NCBI RefSeq assembly: GCF_018860345.1
Contig: NZ_JAHKPJ010000025.1
Span: forward strand, 186,001 to 250,000
Origin: Psychrosphaera sp. F3M07
Lineage (GTDB): Bacteria > Pseudomonadota > Gammaproteobacteria > Enterobacterales > Alteromonadaceae
DNA: 64,000 nt
Direction of reading: 5' to 3'
Within the stretch, counting starts at the first letter, position 1. Every line of letters begins with the position of its first letter. Under the pieces are notes generated by a model. The model saw only the letters and a list, made by a program, of their open reading frames with translations. It was not told where the DNA came from and ran no database searches. The translations under genes were made by a program, and so were the position numbers. Of this stretch, positions 18,779 to 27,741 are shown in pieces.

Positions 18779-19651
18779 TTACTTATTTAAAATCGCTTCT
18801 AAGACTTGTTTAACCGTTTCTCCAATTTTCGCAAAAAAGACTCTTCGATGGCTCGTTTTTCGCCAAACCAAACTTAATGTTCGACTGGCAGTTTTATCTT
18901 CCATTTCTTCACTAGATAGTGAACTATTGACTAATAAACCTGATTTTATCGCTAATTGTGGAAGATAGGTTTCACCAAAATGACCTTCAACCATCGCCAG
19001 CAATGTATTTAAACTACTCGCTTGAAACGGGTGTATATTGTCCGTTTCTGTAAGCCTGCAACCTTTAATCGTGTGATCAGATAAACAATGTTCTTTTTCT
19101 AATAAATACACATTTTCATTCACTCGATCAGGGTGAAAAACTTTAACAAAAGGGTCTTGGCACAACTCAAACTCGACAAATTCATTGGTTTCGTAAGGTG
19201 TTGCCATTAAAACTAAATCCAACCGGCCTTCTCGCAGTAAACTTAAACAGTTCTCCGTCGTATCTTCTCGTAAGAACAATTCCAAGTTAGGATATTCGAG
19301 TGCACACTTTTTAATTAATGGAGACAAAACAAATGGGGCTATTGTCGGTATTACACCAACCTGCAAAGGTCCTGAGAACTCATTCCCTTCAGCGCTTGAA
19401 GTTGCGACAAGATCCGCGCTCTGCTCTAAGATCATCCTCGCTTTATTGACCACATCCACACCCAAAGGTGTAAATACAAATGTTTTGTGATCTCTTTCTA
19501 TTAACTGGGAATCTAATTGTTCTTCAAGAGCTTGGATTGCACTGCTTAAAGTTGATTGAGAAACAAAGCACTTTTTAGCCGCTTGACCAAAATGGCCAGT
19601 ATCAAATAAAGCAACTAAGTACTTCAACTGCTGTAATTTAGGTAACTTCAT
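18779..19651 (-). CDS. oxyR: LysR-type peroxide regulator OxyR
   Basis: The N-terminal winged helix-turn-helix (FGQAAKKCFVSQSTLSSAIQALEEQL) is typical of LysR regulators. In the effector domain the peroxide-sensing pair is present: C189 in EHCLSDH and C198 in IKGC, nine residues apart as in E. coli OxyR (C199/C208), with the flanking His and Asp also kept. Length is 290. It probably activates antioxidant genes on disulfide formation. It diverges from a small secreted-protein gene, which is a possible target. Confidence 0.85.
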   Translation of the reverse strand: MKLPKLQQLKYLVALFDTGHFGQAAKKCFVSQSTLSSAIQALEEQLDSQLIERDHKTFVFTPLGVDVVNKARMILEQSADLVATSSAEGNEFSGPLQVGVIPTIAPFVLSPLIKKCALEYPNLELFLREDTTENCLSLLREGRLDLVLMATPYETNEFVEFELCQDPFVKVFHPDRVNENVYLLEKEHCLSDHTIKGCRLTETDNIHPFQASSLNTLLAMVEGHFGETYLPQLAIKSGLLVNSSLSSEEMEDKTASRTLSLVWRKTSHRRVFFAKIGETVKQVLEAILNK

Positions 19652-19843
19652 TATTATCCCTAGTTATATAAATCAGAATATTATGATTATTTTCAACTTA
19701 CGTTGTATTTTATTTGTACTTATCTGTCTATTTTTTAACAAATTGTTAACTTATCGCACTTTATGTTCAACTTAACGCATTAGCCAACAAAATTTCTATT
19801 TATAAATTAGACTCTTGGGACCTTAGTTTCACGGAGAAGATCA

Positions 19844-20128
19844 ATGATCATTTCCAAATATAAAAAAATCATTAGTTTTTCAGTGTTTTTTATTTCAGCT
19901 AGTGCACTTTCAGCGCCTGTCGTTAATGATTGCCCATGCAAAAATAACAAAACAATAACGGTTAAAGAATGTCCATCTGCAAAAGTCAGTAGCCCTAGTT
20001 GGTGGGATTGGATCACAAGTAATAAGTCTTCTCGGTTTCATTTTTTTCAGTTACTAGAGTTAATTCACAATGATGATGGTAAGTCTGTAACCTCAGATAA
20101 TAAAAAAGAAAACCGGCAGTACAGCTAA
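19844..20128 (+). CDS. Small secreted protein of unknown function
   Basis: The 94-residue product starts with a signal peptide (about residues 1-24, ending SASALSA). The short mature part has cysteines in NDCPCKNN and KECPS, an aromatic patch SPSWWDWITSN, and a polar tail. GGAGAAG lies just upstream of the ATG. Its stop codon overlaps the next start (TAATG), so it is translationally coupled to the DUF2970 gene. I recognise no family. Confidence 0.6.
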   Translation: MIISKYKKIISFSVFFISASALSAPVVNDCPCKNNKTITVKECPSAKVSSPSWWDWITSNKSSRFHFFQLLELIHNDDGKSVTSDNKKENRQYS

Positions 20129-20319
20129 TGTCAAAAATAAACGTTTTCATTAATGCATTTAAGAGTGCTTTTTCAGCATTGTTAGGTGTACAAAACTCTA
20201 ATAATCACAAACAAGACTTCGAGTCAGAAACTCCCTTCCCATTTATTCTTGCTGGTGTCATTTTAGTGATAGGTTTTATATTAATTTTAGTAGCTATCGT
20301 TAGTGCAGTGTTACCCTAA
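20128..20319 (+). CDS. DUF2970 family small membrane protein
   Basis: The 63-residue product matches the DUF2970 layout: an amphipathic N-terminus (FINAFKSAFSALLGVQ), an acidic connector (KQDFESET), and one membrane helix (FPFILAGVILVIGFILILVAIVSAVL). The function of the family is unknown. The start overlaps the stop of the upstream secreted-protein gene by one base. It converges on dam with only 13 bp between the stops. Confidence 0.75.
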   Translation: MSKINVFINAFKSAFSALLGVQNSNNHKQDFESETPFPFILAGVILVIGFILILVAIVSAVLP

Positions 20320-20332
20320 CAATCTATTTACA

Positions 20333-21151
20333 TTAACTACTATATAACGCAAAAATCTCTGAAACCTTCTGCCTTTTACTTCCATTTTGACTAATACTTC
20401 GAGCTACTTTTACAAAACTTTGCTCTGCTTCATCATACAACTTTCGTGTTAACACTGTATCGTGATTACTAATTAACACAGGAATATTCCGTTTAAAAGC
20501 GGCTCGTTCGGCAAGTTTGGCAAGGTTAGCCTGTGCATTCACATCAAACCCTCCCGTCGCATATGATGTGAAATTAGCAGTTTCCGTTAAAGGTGCATAT
20601 GGCGGATCACAATAAATCACATTTCCTTTTCGCGCTCGAGCAAAAACTTTTGTGTAATCTTCACAAACAAACTTCACTTTTTTAGATTTTTCAGAAAATA
20701 TAAAAATCTCATCTTCTGGGAAATAAGGTTTTGTATATGATCCAAACGGTACATTAAAGCCACCAGATAAGTTATAACGGCATAAACCATTAAAGCCATG
20801 GCGATTTAAGTATAAGAATAACAAGGAGCGGTAATAAGGGTCTGTGCTTTGGTTAAACTCATGTCTTAACCCATAAAAGGCATCTTTTTTATTGTTTGAC
20901 TGAACAAACAGCGTTTTTGCATCTTTCACAAATGTTTTTGGACGAGCTTTAACTATTTTATAAAGACTGATCAGATCTGGATTTACATCATTTAATAAGT
21001 ACTTATCAAAGTCAGAATTTAGAAAAACGGATCCAGCACCTACAAATGGTTCGATTAACTTGTTCCCTTCTGGCAACCTTGCGTGGATCTGTTCAATTAG
21101 CCCATACTTTCCGCCAGCCCACTTTAAGAAGGCTCTGGTTTTCTTTTTCAT
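20333..21151 (-). CDS. dam: DNA adenine methylase (GATC)
   Basis: Dam methylates adenine in GATC for mismatch-repair strand choice and replication control. The SAM motif FLKWAGGKYGLIEQI is at the N-terminus and the catalytic motif YCDPPYAPL in the second half. FNGLCRYNLSGGFNVPFGSY is the Dam family DNA-contact block. Length 272 compares with 278 in E. coli. It lies directly downstream of damX in the conserved aroK-aroB-damX-dam order. Confidence 0.96.
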   Translation of the reverse strand: MKKKTRAFLKWAGGKYGLIEQIHARLPEGNKLIEPFVGAGSVFLNSDFDKYLLNDVNPDLISLYKIVKARPKTFVKDAKTLFVQSNNKKDAFYGLRHEFNQSTDPYYRSLLFLYLNRHGFNGLCRYNLSGGFNVPFGSYTKPYFPEDEIFIFSEKSKKVKFVCEDYTKVFARARKGNVIYCDPPYAPLTETANFTSYATGGFDVNAQANLAKLAERAAFKRNIPVLISNHDTVLTRKLYDEAEQSFVKVARSISQNGSKRQKVSEIFALYSS

Positions 21152-21159
21152 TTGGCGCT

Positions 21160-22923
21160 CTACTGTGCTGATTGAGCGTCATCAAACGCCAATATTTGTT
21201 GTTGGATTACACTTATTGATTTAGCCCACGCATTTGGGGCTATAGATGCTGCGGTTTGTCTTGCCAACTCGATGGTTTCAAACAGTCCGTAAGTTACGAC
21301 TAACCAATCAGTATAATTACGTTTAACCATATATATCCGCAATTTATCTTTTTCATACGGAGCTGACTCTAAATATTGTGCTAATACAGCTTCACTACTA
21401 ACCGCGGTAAGTTGTAATACAAAATGATCAGCCGGTAAGGACATAAATATTTGATTATCGATCGTATAAGGTTTCCCTGGATCTTCAGCCGATGGTTGTT
21501 CCTTGGCGACAGAGATTATATCGTCTTGAATTAACTCTTCTAACGTCGGCTCCTGATCGATTCTAGATATATCAGGTACTTGAGTTTTATCGCTATCCAG
21601 TGCTGTGGTTTCTATCAATGAAGATTCATTTAACTCGGTTTGAACTTGTTTTTTACTTTCAGGTTTTTCAAGCTCTGATTGCGCATCTTCAGGGTCTAAA
21701 AAAAAGTCCATACTAATAGGTGTTTCAGTCAAGTTAGATTCATTGCCCATGTCTGTAATTTGTTGTTGTTGTTCTTTCTGTGATGTTTCGCTGGTATCTG
21801 TATCGATTTCTGCCGTTGTCGTTGTAATTTCATTACTTAAGTTATCAACCGATTCAGGTTTTTTGGTTAATTCAGCCAAGATCATATCTGTTGTCGGGTT
21901 TTCTGCTACTTTTTCATTGCCAAAACTCACTTTAGATTTTTGGCTCATTAACTCAGAGAAGATCAGTTCTGAACTCGCCGTTGGTCTAATTACGACTTGT
22001 GCCATTTTTTTGTCTGCAACAAGTAACTCAGAACGTTCTTTTGTACTTATCGCGTTCTGTTTCTCTAATGCTGAATTTGATTCCGTTACATTTTGCCAAG
22101 GTTTAACGACATCTGAAGTCTTGTTTAAAGACGTTTTTGTCATTAACGCTTGTTCTTGTTCTGAAATTATCCCCATTCTGTAAAGATAAATTCCAAGAGC
22201 TAATAACAAACTACATGTCACTAAAATAGATGCCCATAATTTAATGTTAAACGGCTCACTATCTGAAACTTTACCTGCATTAACATCGTTGTATGCCAAT
22301 AGCTGAATTGGAAGACCTGCGGAATTTTCTATCCAACGTTTTATTCTGGGACTGGTTTGAGCTGGGATATCAATAACGTATTCAGCGAGTAGTTGATAAC
22401 TTTCTTGTTTGGTTAATAGAGGTACCGGCAGTATTTCTACTAAACCAGATTTAACATTAATTAAAGTCGATGCAATCGTTTTATCGAACGCCATCACTAT
22501 GCTTAACTGGATACCTAAATTTTTTGATTCGCTGCATAACTGCAATAACTCACCAATGATTTTGCCACTTAAAAAATGGGCATTATCAATAGCTATCAAC
22601 ATATCACTGGAATTATTAAATTCAATAAATGAGGTGAGGATTGGCATTTCCGGATCGAATAATACATTGCCAAATAATTGCTCAATGATCCGGCTTCGGA
22701 TTTGAATGTCATTTATAGAGCGAGCTGCTGTTAAATAACACTTATTTCCGTCTGGCAATGTTTGTGTCAGCACTTCTTCAATTAATATTGTTTTACCAAT
22801 ACCTTGCTGACCTTCTATTGCAACAATTTTAGCGTGCGTTAAACCCGCTTGAACTTTTTTAATAAAAGCATTGCGTGAAGCGGGTATGTAAAATTGATCT
22901 GGTCCAGCATTAACTAAGGTCAT
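21160..22923 (-). CDS. damX: DamX-like cell-division protein with AAA ATPase and SPOR domains
   Basis: The N-terminal AAA domain has Walker A GQQGIGKT (residues 38-45) and a Walker B-like LIAIDNAH. A membrane helix (LWASILVTCSLLLALGIYLY) lies near residues 229-250. A long low-complexity stretch rich in Glu, Ser and Thr follows. The C-terminal SPOR domain (HFVLQLTAVSSEAVLAQYL to the end) binds denuded peptidoglycan at the septum. It overlaps or abuts aroB and is 8 bp from dam. The intact ATPase half, kept in many marine species, is absent from E. coli DamX. Confidence 0.88.
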   Translation of the reverse strand: MTLVNAGPDQFYIPASRNAFIKKVQAGLTHAKIVAIEGQQGIGKTILIEEVLTQTLPDGNKCYLTAARSINDIQIRSRIIEQLFGNVLFDPEMPILTSFIEFNNSSDMLIAIDNAHFLSGKIIGELLQLCSESKNLGIQLSIVMAFDKTIASTLINVKSGLVEILPVPLLTKQESYQLLAEYVIDIPAQTSPRIKRWIENSAGLPIQLLAYNDVNAGKVSDSEPFNIKLWASILVTCSLLLALGIYLYRMGIISEQEQALMTKTSLNKTSDVVKPWQNVTESNSALEKQNAISTKERSELLVADKKMAQVVIRPTASSELIFSELMSQKSKVSFGNEKVAENPTTDMILAELTKKPESVDNLSNEITTTTAEIDTDTSETSQKEQQQQITDMGNESNLTETPISMDFFLDPEDAQSELEKPESKKQVQTELNESSLIETTALDSDKTQVPDISRIDQEPTLEELIQDDIISVAKEQPSAEDPGKPYTIDNQIFMSLPADHFVLQLTAVSSEAVLAQYLESAPYEKDKLRIYMVKRNYTDWLVVTYGLFETIELARQTAASIAPNAWAKSISVIQQQILAFDDAQSAQ

Positions 22924-23993
22924 TATAAAATATGTTTTAATTCACTTTCAGTTACATCGTTAACTAGTATCGCTTTACCTATCTGTTTCGGCAATACAAA
23001 TCTTATTGTATCTGCCTGAACTTTCTTGTCTTTTTTCATGTGCACTAAATAGTTATCTAATGTCATGTTTTCAGGACCAATAATTGGTAAATCGAATTGT
23101 TGATTCAGGTTAGTCACTCTTAAAACATCATTAGGAGTTAGCCAACCACGAAGCTTAGCTAATTGACTTGCTTGAACCATGCCAACAGCAACGGCTTCAC
23201 CATGCAACCAAACACCATAGCCCATTTCAGCCTCAATAGCGTGTCCAAAAGTATGACCTAAATTTAATAATGCTCTCACACCAGACTCTTTTTCATCTTG
23301 TGCAACAATGTCGGCTTTATTTTGACAACAGCGTTTAATGATATGAATTAACATATCTGTGTTCATTTCATTAATTGCTTGGGCGTTACTTTCTAAATAC
23401 TCAAATAACGTAAGATCACCTAAAATACCGTATTTAATAACTTCAGCCATGCCAGCTGAAAACTGTTTTTTTGGTAATGTCGTTAATGTGTCTATATCAA
23501 TGATTACCGCTTTGGGTTGATAAAAAGCGCCTATCATGTTTTTACCCAAAGGGTGGTTCACGGCCGTTTTTCCACCAACAGATGAGTCTACTTGTGATAA
23601 AAGTGTTGTAGGAACTTGGATAAAGTTAACACCACGTTGATAGGTAGCAGCTACAAACCCAGTTATATCACCAATAACACCGCCACCTAATGCGACTAAT
23701 GTCACATCTCTACCATAGTTATTATCTAACAGATAACTCATTATCTTTTCGTAACTGGCTAATGTTTTGAACGACTCACCATCTTCAATACTAAATATAT
23801 TTACATCAAAATCTTTTAGGGTATTGAGAATTTTATCGGAAAATAATGGTTCAAGCGTGGTATTCGTGATCACAACTACTTTAGTGCCTTTTATGTGAGG
23901 CACAAAAAAGGAGCTATCGTTGATAGCTCCTGATTTTATATAGATTGGATAACTGCGCTCACCTAAAGAAACGTTTACTGTTTCCATTTTCAC
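22923..23993 (-). CDS. aroB: 3-dehydroquinate synthase
   Basis: AroB makes 3-dehydroquinate from DAHP, the second step of the shikimate pathway. The NAD-binding block VALGGGVIGDITGFVAATYQRG, the active-site block DSSVGGKTAVNHPLGKNMIG, and metal ligands in GHTFGHAIE and LHGEAVAVGM are present. Length 356 is normal. It lies 14 bp after aroK and shares its end base with the start of damX. Confidence 0.97.
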   Translation of the reverse strand: MKMETVNVSLGERSYPIYIKSGAINDSSFFVPHIKGTKVVVITNTTLEPLFSDKILNTLKDFDVNIFSIEDGESFKTLASYEKIMSYLLDNNYGRDVTLVALGGGVIGDITGFVAATYQRGVNFIQVPTTLLSQVDSSVGGKTAVNHPLGKNMIGAFYQPKAVIIDIDTLTTLPKKQFSAGMAEVIKYGILGDLTLFEYLESNAQAINEMNTDMLIHIIKRCCQNKADIVAQDEKESGVRALLNLGHTFGHAIEAEMGYGVWLHGEAVAVGMVQASQLAKLRGWLTPNDVLRVTNLNQQFDLPIIGPENMTLDNYLVHMKKDKKVQADTIRFVLPKQIGKAILVNDVTESELKHIL

Positions 23994-24007
23994 AGCTCCT
24001 ACTTATA

Positions 24008-24526
24008 TTAAAAGTCTAATTTTTTGATTATATCGTTTGCTACCACACGTGCACTTTGCTCGTCAGTTTTTACAACGATATCAGCCACTTCTTCATAAAG
24101 TGGACTGCGTTCTTCAGCCAAACGGATCAACACATCACGTGCTGGTTCTTCGGTTTGTAATAAAGGACGACGTTTATCACGTTGCGTACGTGCAACTTGT
24201 TTTTCAATAGGCGTTTCTAAATAAACAACGATTCCGCGTGCTGATAAACGATTACGGATCTCTTTACTTACAACAGAACCACCGCCCGTCGCTAATACAA
24301 TGCCTTGTTTTTCAGTTAACTCAGAGATAACAGATTCTTCTCGAATACGGAAGCCTTCTTCACCTTCGAGATCAAATACCCAAGCGATATCTGCACCAGT
24401 ACGGCGTTCTATTTCTTGATCAGAGTCAACAAATTGCAAATGCAATTGCTCGGCTAAGTGTCGACCTATTGTGCTTTTACCAGCACCCATTGGACCCACT
24501 AAGAAGATGTTACGTTTTTCAGCCAT
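24008..24526 (-). CDS. aroK: Shikimate kinase
   Basis: AroK phosphorylates shikimate with ATP. The P-loop GPMGAGKST is at residues 11-19. The shikimate-binding [14 protein letters not shown] and EEGFRIRE blocks follow, then the ATGGGSV motif and the lid QRDKRRPLL. Length 172 is normal. It sits between pilQ and aroB in the conserved pil-aro cluster. Confidence 0.97.
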   Translation of the reverse strand: MAEKRNIFLVGPMGAGKSTIGRHLAEQLHLQFVDSDQEIERRTGADIAWVFDLEGEEGFRIREESVISELTEKQGIVLATGGGSVVSKEIRNRLSARGIVVYLETPIEKQVARTQRDKRRPLLQTEEPARDVLIRLAEERSPLYEEVADIVVKTDEQSARVVANDIIKKLDF

Positions 24527-24663
24527 ATTACCTAATTCAAATACTATTATTTAATTACTACGAAAATCCCGACGTCTTTCACACGCCCACGAAAAATAAG
24601 GCGCGAATTATCGCAAAAAAACGCTATGAAAAGCAAGCAACACTTTCATCTAAGGTTAGATTT

Positions 24664-26022
24664 TTAAATATCATTCATTATTTCGGGGGTAACAAAAATT
24701 AATAACTCCCTTTTCTCAGTGAATTTTGAATCCGTTCTGAATAACCTACCTAAATAAGGAATATCACCTAACCAAGGCACTTTAGTCACCGACTCAATAA
24801 CTTGCTGTTGGTATATCCCACCTAACACGATCGTTTCACCATTTTTAACTGAAACTTTGGTTTTAATTTGTTGTGTATCTATGGCAACCGCAGGGCCTGT
24901 TGAAGTAGAGACCACATCGCCACGTGCATCTTGGGTTATGTTCAATTCCAAAATAACATTATTATCCGGTGTAATGTGAGGTGTTACTTCAAGGCTCAGT
25001 ACCGCTTTTTTAAATGCGACACTCGTTGCTCCATGTGAGCCTGTTTGAACATAAGGAATTTCGGTTCCTTGTTCAATGCGAGACATATTTTGATTGGACG
25101 CTAAAATTCTAGGAGATGCCACTATTTCACCTTTATTCTCTCGCTCTAATACAGATAATTCTAAATCCAACAAAGAGCCATCTGATAAATTTGCAATATG
25201 TAAGGCTAAACTACCCGCAGGGCTTGCAATAGGTAAGTTGACATTTAACCTATCTTCTATTGCAGAGTCCGTGGCATCGCTTTTAATTTGATTAATTCCA
25301 TTTAATGTTCCGGAGACAACATTCTGCCTATTAGTTTTCATAGATGTATCAGATATTCCCCAACGAATGCCTAGCTGTTCATCCACATTATCCCGCACTG
25401 TCACCATACGAGCTTCAATAGAAACTTGTTTAACCGGTATATCTAATTGCTCAATCGCTTTTTTAAGTGTAATTAAACCTTGTTTCGTATCTTTCACTAA
25501 TAACGTATTGGTACGTGGATCCACCGTAACCTGACCTCGATTAGATAATATTGAATCCGTGCCCGTTTTTATCAATCTTCCAATATCGTTAGCTTTTGCG
25601 TATTTGATTTGAATAAACTCAGATAGTAATGGTTCAAATTTGTCTAATGCCGTTTGAGTCTCTAATTTTGTAGTTTGTTGATGTTGCGATTCTTTCAGGG
25701 TATTAATTAATAACACATTGCCTTCAAACCGTTTTTCTAAACCATTAAGTTCTAGAATCAAATCTAACGCCTGCAACCACGGCACATTAGTTAAGTTTAA
25801 TGAAATTGTGCCAGTTACTTTTTCTGAAATAACAATATTAAGATGTTGAGAATCCGCAATTGTCTGTAATGCACTGCGAATAGGAAGGTCAATAACATTG
25901 AATGATAATAAGGGCGTACCAGCTGACTCCGCCGCTTTTATTGGATGTACCGAGCTAAGTAAAAGTAATAACATAAATAACTTAGCGATATTATGACCCC
26001 ACTTAATTAGAAATATCTTCAT
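24664..26022 (-). CDS. pilQ: Type IV pilus secretin PilQ (short, HofQ-like)
   Basis: This is an outer-membrane secretin for the type IV pilus or DNA-uptake machine. A signal peptide is followed by an STN-like domain (LLSFNVIDLPIRSALQTIA, about residues 38-90), an N1 repeat (FIQIKYAKANDIGRLI...VTVDPRTNTLLVKD), and the secretin domain ending LEVTPHITPDNNVILELNI and GETIVLGGIYQQQ. At 452 residues it is well short of typical PilQ (about 700) and lacks the N-terminal AMIN repeats, so it resembles E. coli HofQ. It is last of pilMNOPQ. Confidence 0.9.
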   Translation of the reverse strand: MKIFLIKWGHNIAKLFMLLLLLSSVHPIKAAESAGTPLLSFNVIDLPIRSALQTIADSQHLNIVISEKVTGTISLNLTNVPWLQALDLILELNGLEKRFEGNVLLINTLKESQHQQTTKLETQTALDKFEPLLSEFIQIKYAKANDIGRLIKTGTDSILSNRGQVTVDPRTNTLLVKDTKQGLITLKKAIEQLDIPVKQVSIEARMVTVRDNVDEQLGIRWGISDTSMKTNRQNVVSGTLNGINQIKSDATDSAIEDRLNVNLPIASPAGSLALHIANLSDGSLLDLELSVLERENKGEIVASPRILASNQNMSRIEQGTEIPYVQTGSHGATSVAFKKAVLSLEVTPHITPDNNVILELNITQDARGDVVSTSTGPAVAIDTQQIKTKVSVKNGETIVLGGIYQQQVIESVTKVPWLGDIPYLGRLFRTDSKFTEKRELLIFVTPEIMNDI

Positions 26023-26067
26023 GTTAACATCCTTGTTCTAGGCTCATTTACATGTAGCCCTATCAGT

Positions 26068-26547
26068 TCAATAACTTATTTTTGAAACCAAACACATCGA
26101 TGAATCCAGACCTTCGACAGTAAAATGTGCGTCTACAATTTGTTTAACCGTTAATCCTGTATTAGGCAGTAACTCTCCAACTTTAACCTTTCTCGTCATT
26201 AACTGTTGTCCCCGAATAACCGCGGTTAATTCATTGTTTTGAGTGAAAGTCCCTAAGTATTGAAATGTCTCCTTTAAAGCCTTACATTCTGCATTCACTC
26301 GTGAATTAGAAAGTCGTTTTAAATTATTCTCTTTAACATGCTCCGTTTGTTGCTGAGCAGCACTAAATAAATCTCTTGATAGTTTAAAAGGTAAAGGTGT
26401 GTACGATAATTCAGGGTAATTATTTTCTTCCGAAGTTTGTTTAGGTTTCACCGCCCAAGTTGGATTAGTAAATACAAAAACCACTAAACAGAATATCGAC
26501 AATACGTATCGATATTTACCAAGTAACCTCTCTAGGAACTTAATCAT
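26068..26547 (-). CDS. pilP: PilP-like pilus assembly protein
   Basis: This 159-residue protein sits where PilP is expected, between pilO and pilQ. It has an N-terminal hydrophobic segment (YVLSIFCLVVFVFTNPTWA) and a C-terminal beta domain (FQYLGTFTQNNELTAVIRG ... VKVGELLP) that fits the PilP HR domain. Typical PilP is a lipoprotein. Here there is no lipobox cysteine, so it is probably cleaved or membrane-anchored instead. Its start overlaps the end of pilO by 8 bp. Confidence 0.8.
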   Translation of the reverse strand: MIKFLERLLGKYRYVLSIFCLVVFVFTNPTWAVKPKQTSEENNYPELSYTPLPFKLSRDLFSAAQQQTEHVKENNLKRLSNSRVNAECKALKETFQYLGTFTQNNELTAVIRGQQLMTRKVKVGELLPNTGLTVKQIVDAHFTVEGLDSSMCLVSKISY

Positions 26548-27163
26548 TACTCACTCCATTTGTATTTTTTAACACCACTATATTTACCTTTAACTCAAAG
26601 GACAGTTGCGACTTCTTGTTGTAAACACCATCCTTGTTGGAGTTAGCGCTTATCTTTACATCGTTAATCTCAACAAAAGTATGGTTTTGACCAATGTAGT
26701 GAAGTAATGAAATTATCTGCTGATACTGACCAATAAATTGGAAATTAATCGACTGGCTTTGAAAATGAGTCTTCTGGTTTAAACTCCCCCAATTAACTTT
26801 ATTCAGTGGTATACCAGCTAATTTGCACCACTGTTCAATTTGTGTCACAAACTTAGTGGTTACTAGGTAAATAGGTTGTTTAGTAAAGTATGGATTTAAT
26901 GATTTTTTTAGTGCTTGTTGCACTTTCAATAACTGATTGTGCTTTACTAAATTTACTTTCTTTTGACTAACTTGTTCTTTAATCAGCCCAAGCTCTTGGG
27001 TTACTTGCGATAATGTTTGCCAATGGGGAAATATAATCAATACAGCACCAGAGACAAGTACAGTGAAAAATACGACAAAACCTGTGATCAATCGATATTT
27101 CAAGCTACTGAACAGAAAACTCGGAATGAACAATGATTGTTCAAATAACCGCAGGGTAAACAC
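26540..27163 (-). CDS. pilO: PilO-like pilus alignment protein
   Basis: The 207-residue protein has one N-terminal membrane helix (LITGFVVFFTVLVSGAVLIIF) and a coiled-coil stretch (LSQVTQELGLIKEQVSQKKVNLVKHNQLLKV). A ferredoxin-like periplasmic domain ending QIISLLHYIGQNHTFVEINDVKI completes the PilO layout. PilO pairs with PilN to link the cytoplasmic PilM ring to PilP/PilQ. It is 2 bp from pilN and overlaps pilP. The N-terminus is longer than usual. Confidence 0.85.
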   Translation of the reverse strand: MFTLRLFEQSLFIPSFLFSSLKYRLITGFVVFFTVLVSGAVLIIFPHWQTLSQVTQELGLIKEQVSQKKVNLVKHNQLLKVQQALKKSLNPYFTKQPIYLVTTKFVTQIEQWCKLAGIPLNKVNWGSLNQKTHFQSQSINFQFIGQYQQIISLLHYIGQNHTFVEINDVKISANSNKDGVYNKKSQLSFELKVNIVVLKNTNGVSND

Positions 27164-27165
27164 CT

Positions 27166-27741
27166 TTAGACCTCATCTTCACTGTTGTACAGAACATGGA
27201 GGTTAAATCTTTTAATATTAAGCGTTTTAGCAACTAATTGTTGAGGATTTACTTTAGTGTCTTGTAACGAAAATGTAAGTTGAGGTTTAACAAAAGTAGG
27301 TGACCGACTCAGTTTATCTAAAAAGTCAGACAATGAATGATCAGAAAGACTCACCCCGGTAAGGCGTAGTTTATCATCATGAAATTGTAATTCCGTTAAG
27401 ACCACTTGTTTAGGTATTAATCTGTCCAATACTTCGAATAATTGACGAAGTTGGTAGTGGCTGAATAATACAGCTTTGATTTTGCTATACTGTTGTTTAT
27501 ATATAGATAAATCCGAAATTTTTATTCTTAGGTTACTTGGCGGTAATTCAATTCTTTCTAAATCTAAATTTTGTTCATTTAAGCTGATTATTTGTTTATC
27601 CAGTTCGACTTGTATCCAATGATAGAACCAGCCAACCAATAAACTCGCGACCAAACCACCAATTAGAACATTCATGATTAATTTGGAATAATTGTGATGT
27701 CTTTTTATCGAGCGCCATCGGATTAAGTTTACGTTTACCAT
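27166..27741 (-). CDS. pilN: PilN-like pilus assembly protein
   Basis: The start MVNVNLIRWRSIKRHHN fits the PilN cytoplasmic tail that docks into PilM (family pattern IN-LPWR). One membrane helix (LIMNVLIGGLVASLLVGWFYHW) and a short coiled coil plus periplasmic domain follow. The ATG at 27741 overlaps the pilM stop as TAATG, so I take it as the true start. A longer in-frame extension into pilM is unlikely. Length is 191. Confidence 0.85.
   Translation of the reverse strand: MVNVNLIRWRSIKRHHNYSKLIMNVLIGGLVASLLVGWFYHWIQVELDKQIISLNEQNLDLERIELPPSNLRIKISDLSIYKQQYSKIKAVLFSHYQLRQLFEVLDRLIPKQVVLTELQFHDDKLRLTGVSLSDHSLSDFLDKLSRSPTFVKPQLTFSLQDTKVNPQQLVAKTLNIKRFNLHVLYNSEDEV

Noticed and set aside
21743-22183. 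Plus-strand open frame of 146 codons inside damX
   Set aside because: It is antisense to the low-complexity linker of DamX; its Cys/Ser/Val-rich translation mirrors the repeated codons of damX and has no ribosome binding site or family pattern.
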